From Corallococcus silvisoli (GTDB lineage: Bacteria > Myxococcota > Myxococcia > Myxococcales > Myxococcaceae): a stretch of 64,000 nt of DNA. The notes beneath the pieces were generated by a model. It ran no database searches, was not told the origin of the DNA, and saw only the letters and a program-made list of their open reading frames with translations. The position numbers and the translations under genes are program-made. Below, piece by piece: positions 57,927 through 64,000 of this stretch; positions within the stretch are counted from its first letter, which is position 1; the number at the start of each line of letters is the position of its first letter. Location: the NCBI RefSeq assembly GCF_009909145.1, contig NZ_JAAAPJ010000001.1:930001-994000 (forward strand), read 5' to 3'.

Positions 57927-58733
57927 TCACCAGGACGCCACGAGGGCGCCCTTGAACGTCCGCTCGATGAAGGCCCGCACCTCGGGCGAGTGGTAGGTCT
58001 CCACGAGCACCTTCACGTCGGGTCGCCCCGCCTCGCCCGCCCGCACGGCGATGATGTTGGCGTACGGGGACCGGGGTGATTCGCGCAGCAGGCCCTTGAA
58101 GGGATCGAGCCCCGCCTCGAGCGCGTAGTTGGTGTTGATGATGGCCAGGTCGACGTCGCCGAGCGCCCGGGCGAGCTGGGCCGCGTCAAGCTCCCTGAGC
58201 TGGTATTCGCCGCGCGTCCATTCCACGTCGAGCGGCGTCACGTTGGCATCCTGGACCTTGCGCAGGCGGAGGAGCTCCGCGTCCTCCAGCAGCTTGAGCG
58301 CGCGCGCGCCGTTGGTCGGGTCGTTCGGGATCGCCAGGACCGCGCCCTTGGGCAGTGCGTCGAGGCTCGAATGGCGAGAGCTGTACGCCGCGATGGGGAA
58401 CGTGACCGTGGTCCCCACGACGTCGAACCGATACCCACGGTCCTTCTGCTGCTGCTCCAGGTACGGGAGGTGTTGGAAGCTGTTGGCGTCGAGGCTGCCA
58501 TCCGCGAGCGCCGCGTTCGGCTGAACGTAGTCGGAGAACTCCACGACCTTCACGCGCACGCCACGCTTCAGCGCTTCGGCGGCGACGACCTCCATGATCT
58601 GCGCGTGGGGGCCGGAGGTGACGCCGACACGCAGCGGTTTCTCGGTTTCTTTCGTGCAGCCGTTCGACGTGAGCGCCACGGTCAGCAAGAGCCCTACGGA
58701 GAACAGCATGACAGACGCCATTTGCTTCATCAT
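57927..58733 (-). CDS. metQ: methionine ABC transporter substrate-binding lipoprotein
   Basis: 268 aa. Signal/lipobox ALTSNGC with Cys26. MetQ/NlpA fold: RVGVTSGPHAQIMEVVAAEA, VEFSDYVQPNAALADGSLD, NSFQHLPYL, IPNDPTNGARAL and AIINTNYALEAG. Positioned between metI and the MscS gene. The start MMKQMASV at 58733 was used because AAGGAG is suitably spaced; longer starts lack a signal. Confidence 0.93.
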   Translation of the reverse strand: MMKQMASVMLFSVGLLLTVALTSNGCTKETEKPLRVGVTSGPHAQIMEVVAAEALKRGVRVKVVEFSDYVQPNAALADGSLDANSFQHLPYLEQQQKDRGYRFDVVGTTVTFPIAAYSSRHSSLDALPKGAVLAIPNDPTNGARALKLLEDAELLRLRKVQDANVTPLDVEWTRGEYQLRELDAAQLARALGDVDLAIINTNYALEAGLDPFKGLLRESPRSPYANIIAVRAGEAGRPDVKVLVETYHSPEVRAFIERTFKGALVASW

Positions 58734-58802
58734 GGAAGACGGGCTCCTTGCGCGGACCGCCGTGAGAGTCGGTGAGGGTGGAAAAGACAAGGTGTTCCGC
58801 CG

Positions 58803-59468
58803 TCAGGGCGTGCGTGCGCCCCTGGCGGCGCGATGGGCGAGCCGGTCTCCGACCCACTGAATGGCGTTCACCAGCAGCATGAGCACGAGCACGACGACCG
58901 CCATCACCACGGGCTGGAAGCGCTGGTAGCCGTAGCGGATTCCGAGGTCCCCCAGGCCTCCGCCCCCCACCGCGCCCGCCATGGCCGACGAGCCCACGAG
59001 GCTCACCACCATCACCGTGGTGGCCGTCACCAGTCCGGGCACGGCCTCCGGTAACAGGACGCGCGTGACGATCTGCCAGCGGCTCGCGCCGAACGACCGC
59101 GCCGCTTCGATGGCCGCCGGATCGACCTGACGCAGCGCCTCTTCGTAGAGGCGCGCGACGAAGGGCGCGGCGGCGAGGGCGAGCGGCACGATGGCGGCGG
59201 TGGTGCCGATGCTGGTGCCCACGAGCCACCGCGTCAGCGGGATCACCGACACCAGCAGGATGATGAAAGGCACCGAGCGCGTGGCGTTGACGACGAGGCC
59301 CAGGGCCCGGTGCGCCGCCCCGTGGGGGGCCAGATGGCCCGGTCCGGTGACGAGCAGCAAGAGCCCCAGCGGGAGCCCCATGGCCACGGCGATCGTCGAC
59401 GACGCTCCCACCATGAAGAGCGTCTCGAGCAGCGCTGACACCAGGGCTTCACGCAGCGGAGCGGACAT
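58803..59468 (-). CDS. metI: methionine ABC transporter permease
   Basis: 221 aa with five membrane helices. The BPD inner-membrane motif is EAARSFGASRWQIVTRVLLP, and the core SAMAGAVGGGGLGDLGIRYG is typical of MetI. Start ATG 59468 overlaps the metN stop by 20 bases. Works with MetN and MetQ to import D/L-methionine. Confidence 0.93.
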   Translation of the reverse strand: MSAPLREALVSALLETLFMVGASSTIAVAMGLPLGLLLLVTGPGHLAPHGAAHRALGLVVNATRSVPFIILLVSVIPLTRWLVGTSIGTTAAIVPLALAAAPFVARLYEEALRQVDPAAIEAARSFGASRWQIVTRVLLPEAVPGLVTATTVMVVSLVGSSAMAGAVGGGGLGDLGIRYGYQRFQPVVMAVVVLVLMLLVNAIQWVGDRLAHRAARGARTP

Positions 59469-60531
59469 GGCCGACGACCTCGACAGGGATGGTCTGCTGT
59501 TCGAACGCGGCGATGGCTTCCTGGATGACCGCGGGCGCGCCGTGGACCAGCAGCGAGAGCGAGCCCGTCGAGTGGCCTCGCGTGGACTCGATGTTGGCGC
59601 CGACGACGTCGACGTGCAGTTGCGGGTAGCGGAAGAGCATCTGGAAGATGGTGCTGGTCGCGTCGGTCGACGAGATGGCGAAGGTCAGCAGCGTCGACGG
59701 CCCCACGCCGGCATGTCGGCGGGCCTCATCCACGAGGTGATGGGGGAGCTTCATCTGGGCCTCCGGAGTCAACAGGCGCCGGCCGGCCGCGGAGCGGGGC
59801 TGCGCGAGGAACTGGGTGATGGGCGTGAGCTCGCTCAGTGCGCCGCCGTCGAGGACGGCGACGACATCCGCCAGCGCGCGCACCAGCTCGAGCTGATGGG
59901 TGACGAAGACGAGGGTGAGGTTCAGCTCCTTCGACAGCTCGTCCAGCAGCGCCACGACGTGCCGCGCGGTCTCCGCGTCGAGCGCGGACGTCGGCTCATC
60001 GCACAGGAGCACGCGTGGGGAGTGCGCGAGCGCCCGGGCGATGCCGACGCGCTGTCGCTGCCCCCCGGAGAGCTGCGCGGGATACGCGTCGGCCTTGTCG
60101 AGGAGCCGCACGCGCTCCAGGAGCGAGTCGACGCGCTGGGAGATCTTCGCGCGCGGGACCCCCGCGAGCTCGAGCGGTAGCGCGACGTTCTCCCGGATGG
60201 TGCGGCGGTGGAGCAGCGCGAAGTGCTGGAAGATCATCCCGATGTGGTGACGGGCGAGCGTGAGCTCCTTGTGGCCGAGCGAGGTCAACACCTGCCCATC
60301 GACCTCGACCGAGCCGTGCGTGGGCCGCACCAACAGGTTCAAGCAGCGCAGCAGCGTCGACTTGCCCGCGCCGCTCTCTCCGACGATGGCCAGCCGCTCC
60401 GCCTGTCGAAGCTCGAAGCTCACGTCCCGCAGCGCGACGACGCGGTGACGGTCTGACGCGTAGGTGCAACCCAGCCCCTGGACACGGAGCACGGGGTGCG
60501 ATGCACCAAGAGAACGACCTGGAACGGACAT
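59449..60531 (-). CDS. metN: methionine ABC transporter ATP-binding protein
   Basis: 360 aa. Walker A GESGAGKST at 51-59, signature LSGGQRQRVGIARALAHS, Walker B LLCDEPTSALD and HQLELVRALADV switch. The last ~75 residues form the NIL regulatory domain (STLLTFAISSTDATSTIFQM, PQLHVDVVGANIESTRG), where intracellular methionine represses transport. ATG 60531 chosen for family length; the first ATG 12 codons upstream is less likely. First gene of metNIQ. Confidence 0.93.
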   Translation of the reverse strand: MSVPGRSLGASHPVLRVQGLGCTYASDRHRVVALRDVSFELRQAERLAIVGESGAGKSTLLRCLNLLVRPTHGSVEVDGQVLTSLGHKELTLARHHIGMIFQHFALLHRRTIRENVALPLELAGVPRAKISQRVDSLLERVRLLDKADAYPAQLSGGQRQRVGIARALAHSPRVLLCDEPTSALDAETARHVVALLDELSKELNLTLVFVTHQLELVRALADVVAVLDGGALSELTPITQFLAQPRSAAGRRLLTPEAQMKLPHHLVDEARRHAGVGPSTLLTFAISSTDATSTIFQMLFRYPQLHVDVVGANIESTRGHSTGSLSLLVHGAPAVIQEAIAAFEQQTIPVEVVGHVRSAA

Positions 60532-60671
60532 GCACGAACTCGGGTTTCGGGGCTCGAGTCGCCGCATCGGCGGCGACCACGAATGCCGTGAATGGGGTCA
60601 GGTGAACGCGAGCGCGCTCAACAACACCGACACCAATCGCGGGCGAAACCGGGCTTCATGATGGTTCAGTG

Positions 60672-60700
60672 CGGTAACACGGATGATTTTCCGCCGTCAA
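60672..60700 (-). promoter_or_regulatory. possible metN promoter
   Basis: On the minus strand TTGACG (60700-60695) is followed after 17 bases by TTACCG (60677-60672). It lies about 140 bases upstream of metN. The -10 is a weak match. The leader in between shows no SAM riboswitch that I recognise. The rest of 60532-60867 holds no gene apart from a hairpin at 60813. Confidence 0.3.
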
Positions 60701-60812
60701 GCGCGGGCCAGATTCGCGTGAGACGAAGGGCCCGACGACCTCATGAGGGAGGCAGGGAGGCATGCGGCCAGGCGGAGGTTGTCGCGGAGCCCCATCAGCC
60801 CAGCGCATGGGA

Positions 60813-60835
60813 CCTCCCAGCATCACACTGGGAGG
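60813..60835 (-). terminator. hairpin after secreted-protein gene
   Basis: CCTCCCAG (60813-60820), loop CATCACA, CTGGGAGG (60828-60835), a perfect eight-base stem 32 bases after the stop of the small secreted protein gene on the minus strand. No T-run. Terminator-like. Confidence 0.5.
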
Positions 60836-60867
60836 CCCTCAAGGAATGGGACTGCGGGACCCGCAGG

Positions 60868-61374
60868 CTACTGGATGCGCGCCTCCACGAGCTGCTGGAC
60901 TCGCTCGTGGTACTCATTGATGTGGTACTCCTCCTTCAGCTCGCTCAGTTCGGCATTGAGGGAGATCTCCTTCTCCTGGTTCCAGTTGACAGCGCTGGCG
61001 CCGAGCTGGAGGACCCGCCCCATGCTGGGCGAAGCGCATTCACAGACGCGCAGGTTCGTGTTGACCAACCAGTTGGTGTTGGGGTCATTGACGTAGAGGT
61101 TGACGAGCCTCATGCATTCGGCGGGAGTGGCCGCGGCGACGGTCATCCAGTTGTGAGGCATCGACTGGGTGGTCACTACGGCGTCCCACAGCTGAAGGTA
61201 GGCCCTACAGTTGCCGGAGAACTCCGGGTTGGGATTGGCGCCCGTTCCACCGCCGTAGATGGTGACAACCCCAGTCGCGGCTCCAGGCTGCGCTCCGCTG
61301 ATATTGGCGTGAACGGTCGCGGCGAAGCCCAGGGCGAGACAGGCGCCCGCGAAGATTCCAAGAGACTTCTTCAT
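60868..61374 (-). CDS. small secreted protein, unknown function
   Basis: 168 aa with a signal peptide (MKKSLGIFAGACLALGFAAT, ends VHAN). The mature protein has four cysteines (GNCRAY, AECMRL, VCECAS), suggesting disulfides after export, and a charged C-terminal helix (LNAELSELKEEYHINEYHER). I do not recognise a family. AAGGA is seven bases before the ATG at 61374. Longer start nine codons upstream is unlikely. Probably surface or extracellular. Confidence 0.75.
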   Translation of the reverse strand: MKKSLGIFAGACLALGFAATVHANISGAQPGAATGVVTIYGGGTGANPNPEFSGNCRAYLQLWDAVVTTQSMPHNWMTVAAATPAECMRLVNLYVNDPNTNWLVNTNLRVCECASPSMGRVLQLGASAVNWNQEKEISLNAELSELKEEYHINEYHERVQQLVEARIQ

Positions 61375-61511
61375 TTGTATTTCCTTCAGGTGAACGGCCA
61401 AACCCTGCTCACAAGGCAGGCCGGGAGTTGGCGCACGCGTTGTGCACGGTGCATGCCATCAGCTCCGCGCCTGGCGTCACGAGGCCGCCCTTCACCAGAA
61501 GTAACCCGCGA

Positions 61512-61538
61512 TGTCACAATCCGTGTTTGCTTGTGACA
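61512..61538. promoter_or_regulatory. inverted repeat TGTCACAA/TTGTGACA
   Basis: TGTCACAA (61512-61519) and TTGTGACA (61531-61538) are perfect eight-base arms around an 11-base spacer, about 138 bases upstream of the secreted-protein gene and 33 bases after the ATPase stop. The order is opposite to a CRP half-site pair. It could be an operator. Confidence 0.45.
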
Positions 61539-61570
61539 CTGTGAGCAACAGGCGCACGTGACGATGGGGG

Positions 61571-64000
61571 CTATTGCACGAGGGGGCGGTGCGCGAGCTG
61601 GAGGATTTCGTCCTCGGCCAGTTGCTCTGTCTTGATGATGTTCCGGTCCGCCTTGAGCTGCTCCACCTGCCCTTCGCGCAGGACGTGGAACTGGCCCATC
61701 TTCTGGGGCGGCAGCCGCACGGACGCATCCACCCGCGCGTCGGCGAACATCGGCTTGAGCTTCTTGAGGGCGACTTCTTCCTTCACACGCCCCGCGAACC
61801 AGGTGCGCACGTTGTCGCGGCACTTGTAGTCGAGGTCACCCGGGCTCTGCGTCGCGAGCATCACCCCGATACCCGCGGAGCGTGCGCGCCGGAGCAGGTT
61901 CTCCATGGGCTGCTTCGTCGAAGGACTGCTCATCGCTGGCAGGTAGATGTCCGCTTCATCGAAGAGCAGCACCGCCTGGAGCTTCGGCGACGGGTGCTGA
62001 CTGGCCCAGCGGTTCGCTTCCACCAGGAGCTGCGACACCCAGAAGAGCGAGCCCTGCAATCCACCGAGGAACTTGGTGCTGATGATCGTCAGACGGGTCT
62101 TGCCTGGCACTCGCGAGGCGCCTTGGCCCAGCAGTTCGCTCATGTCGAGCTTCTCTCCCTGGGGGGAGAGCAGGGCCTGGGCATTGAGCCGCAGCGTCGC
62201 GAGATCCTGGGCCAGCTTGGTGAAGACCTTGTCATCCAACCCATGGGCCTCCTGAACGAGCGTGATGTCCTGGCCCGCGACGAAGCGCTGGATGAGGTCC
62301 AGGGTGATTTCCTTCCCGGAGGGCCGCTGCACCAACAGCCGCAGTGCCTGTGCCAGCAGCGCCTTTGAGGCCCGGTCCCGGGGGCTGTTCTTGTACTCCA
62401 TCATGCTGGCGATGGCGTCCGCCGCCTGCTGGATGACCTGATCGCGCTCCTCCGGAGGAAGCTTGTCGAGCCCCCCGGGCACCACCGGAAGCGCGAGCGT
62501 CCGTCCGTCCGAACGGCCCGGTGTGAAGAGCGCCACGTCCACGCGCTCCCGCAGCAGCCGCCGGCGTTCCACCATCACCGGGTCGTCCAGCTCCTCCTCC
62601 CAGGCCTCTTCCCGCGCGTACGCGGCGAGGTCGCCCTTGCGGTCGACGAGCAGCGCGGGGATGCCTTGAATCACCAGCTGCTCGATGAGGTTCAGCGCCA
62701 GGGTCGTCTTGCCACTGCCTGGACCGCCGAGGAACGCGCTGTGCTTCGTCAGTTCGTCTGGATTCACGTAGACGGTGTTGGAGAAGACGCCTTCGGACAC
62801 GCCCAGACGCATCTGTCCCTTGGGCGCTTCCACCGTCTTCGGCTTGGACGTGACCGGTCCCGACTGCGCGGGCTTGGGCGGCAGGATGGAGCTCGCAGGA
62901 GAGACCTTCCACTCCGTGTCCCCGTCGGAAAGGACGGGCTCGTTCGCGTCGGAGGGCTTGGGGGCGACAACGGGCGCGGGCGGCGTGCCCGGGACTGCGG
63001 TGGGAAGGTTCTTCTCCAGGGAGAGCACATCCGTGATGCCCTGGAGGCGCGTCACGGGGCGCGAAGCGCGGCTCCACCCGAGGAACACCGGCTCCTCATA
63101 CTGCTTGCGGAACGCCTGCAACGCGAGCAGCTCACGCAGGTCACTGGGGCCCACCACCGCCCGCCGTCCTCCTTTGCGCATCAGGGCGGTGGTCTGATCC
63201 TCCACCAACGTGCCCAGGCTGTTCGGGAAGTCGGTGGTGCGGACCAGCACGGGCAGCTTGCCTGCGGCGGTCTTCAGGGCGTTCGCCATCTGGCGGCCCA
63301 GATGCCCGCCACGCGAGGAATGGTTGCAGAGCGTGACGAAGAGCTGCGCGTTGCCCGGCTGCACCGTGACGTCGAGTGACTCCTCGTCGCGAGCCTTCAC
63401 CTTGAAGCGGGTGGCTCCCCCCAGTTCATCCGCGCTGACCTCGATGGCCCAGGCCAGAAGCGAGGCGATCTCCGAGTCCTGCTTGGGCACCTGCTTCTTG
63501 AAGTTGGCCTTGAAGTCCGTCCACGCCTGATCCAGGTCCAGGACCGGTGCGGGGGGCTGCACGGGGGGAGGTTGCGTCGGCGGGTGCTGCCCCTTCTCAG
63601 GCAGCGGAAACACCGCCGGGAGCTTGCCGTCCTGGACGGCCTGCTCGCGGTAGCGATGGCAGGCGTTCAGGATGTCACGCGTCCGCTGGCCGCTGAGCGG
63701 CTCAAAGCCGCTGGCCGGGATGGGGTACGTGGGCTGCGAGGGGTCGAACGCGATGCCCTTCTGCTCATACAGGGACTTCAGTCTCCGGGCGGCGATGTCC
63801 CGCGCGGCCTGCGCGGTGACGTTGATCGCCAACTCCACCGGCTCGGGATTCCGTTCGATGCGGTCCGTCATCGCGCGATTGAGCTTCGTGCGCATGGCGG
63901 TCCAGAAGTCCGTGAGACACACCACCACGATGGCGGACGGGACCTGCCCCGCGAGCGCGACCAGACAGCCCATGGCGCGGCGGAATGAAGGCTCCATCTG
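61571..64000 (-). CDS. HerA/FtsK-type P-loop ATPase, 5' end outside window
   Basis: At least 809 codons; the frame is open at the right edge. An ATG exists at 63997, but the sequence there (SAIVVVCLTDFWTAM) looks like the middle of an ATPase core, so the true start is probably further right. Residue numbers are from that ATG. About 130-160 is proline-rich; about 200-330 is a second domain of unknown type (FVTLCNHSSRGGHLG, SDLRELLALQAFRKQYEE); the C-terminal half is a HerA/DUF87-like motor with Walker A GGPGSGKTT near 424-432, Walker B LFDEADIYLP and sensor ATQSPGDLDYKCRDN. It should move or unwind DNA. In myxobacteria such ATPases often belong to defence or mobile islands; that is inference. 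Confidence 0.82.
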   Translation of the reverse strand, partial: QMEPSFRRAMGCLVALAGQVPSAIVVVCLTDFWTAMRTKLNRAMTDRIERNPEPVELAINVTAQAARDIAARRLKSLYEQKGIAFDPSQPTYPIPASGFEPLSGQRTRDILNACHRYREQAVQDGKLPAVFPLPEKGQHPPTQPPPVQPPAPVLDLDQAWTDFKANFKKQVPKQDSEIASLLAWAIEVSADELGGATRFKVKARDEESLDVTVQPGNAQLFVTLCNHSSRGGHLGRQMANALKTAAGKLPVLVRTTDFPNSLGTLVEDQTTALMRKGGRRAVVGPSDLRELLALQAFRKQYEEPVFLGWSRASRPVTRLQGITDVLSLEKNLPTAVPGTPPAPVVAPKPSDANEPVLSDGDTEWKVSPASSILPPKPAQSGPVTSKPKTVEAPKGQMRLGVSEGVFSNTVYVNPDELTKHSAFLGGPGSGKTTLALNLIEQLVIQGIPALLVDRKGDLAAYAREEAWEEELDDPVMVERRRLLRERVDVALFTPGRSDGRTLALPVVPGGLDKLPPEERDQVIQQAADAIASMMEYKNSPRDRASKALLAQALRLLVQRPSGKEITLDLIQRFVAGQDITLVQEAHGLDDKVFTKLAQDLATLRLNAQALLSPQGEKLDMSELLGQGASRVPGKTRLTIISTKFLGGLQGSLFWVSQLLVEANRWASQHPSPKLQAVLLFDEADIYLPAMSSPSTKQPMENLLRRARSAGIGVMLATQSPGDLDYKCRDNVRTWFAGRVKEEVALKKLKPMFADARVDASVRLPPQKMGQFHVLREGQVEQLKADRNIIKTEQLAEDEILQLAHRPLVQ

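Noticed and set aside
60532-60867. SAM riboswitch upstream of metN
   Set aside because: No conserved SAM-I, SAM-II or SAH core was recognised in the leader on the minus strand. A covariance search would decide.

Overview
The window is very GC-rich, gene-dense bacterial chromosome with no rRNA, tRNA, IS element or CRISPR that I can recognise. Gene content points to a myxobacterium of the Myxococcus/Corallococcus type (Myxococcota): tandem membrane-anchored Ser/Thr kinases with TPR tails, an AHH-nuclease lipoprotein toxin with an imm11-type immunity protein, a DACNV-type sensor, many lipoproteins, secreted hydrolases and a family S37-like peptidase with Asp-Ala-Gly linkers. The assignment rests on recognised protein families, not on a marker gene.

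Layout. 0-0.5 kb (leftward): the imm11 immunity gene, cut by the edge; 0.5-3.2 kb: its toxin and a DACNV-like protein. 3.4-15.9 kb: mixed housekeeping and secreted functions (amidohydrolase, YqaA membrane protein, extracellular nuclease, peptidase S37, an exported DPP III-type metallopeptidase, AI-2E-type and ThrE-type membrane proteins, pseudouridine synthase). 16-20.3 kb: two paralogous kinases in tandem. 20.5-32.5 kb: GH128-type lipoprotein, MBL hydrolase, ELWxxDGT lipoprotein, a TAXI protein without a TRAP partner, TerB-like and LuxR-like proteins, a coupled epimerase/hydrolase pair, endonuclease I, and a DUF2089-DUF4097-hypothetical operon whose promoter carries a perfect palindrome. 33-37.5 kb: DUF2071, then an outer-membrane barrel / fatty acyl-AMP ligase / acyltransferase-3 group. 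37.7-42.7 kb: M20 peptidase, lipoprotein, DUF188, a GT-C-like membrane protein and a metallophosphatase.

42.7-49.6 kb is the clearest functional unit: a seven-gene heme-uptake operon. It starts at a sigma70-like promoter whose 17-bp spacer is a Fur-box-like palindrome. In order it encodes a small zinc-finger protein, a TonB-dependent heme receptor, HmuY, HmuS, and the HmuTUV ABC importer, with stop/start overlaps from hmuY onward. It ends at a long inverted repeat. 49.7-56.6 kb: a divergent TetR/SDR pair with its operator, then VOC, esterase, SpeE-like, TPR, carbonic-anhydrase-like and class IV aminotransferase genes. 56.9-60.5 kb: metNIQ followed by a MscS channel gene. 60.9-64 kb: a small secreted protein and a large HerA-type ATPase that runs off the right edge.

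Most intergenic gaps are short; the longest (60532-60867) holds a possible metN promoter and a hairpin and no gene.
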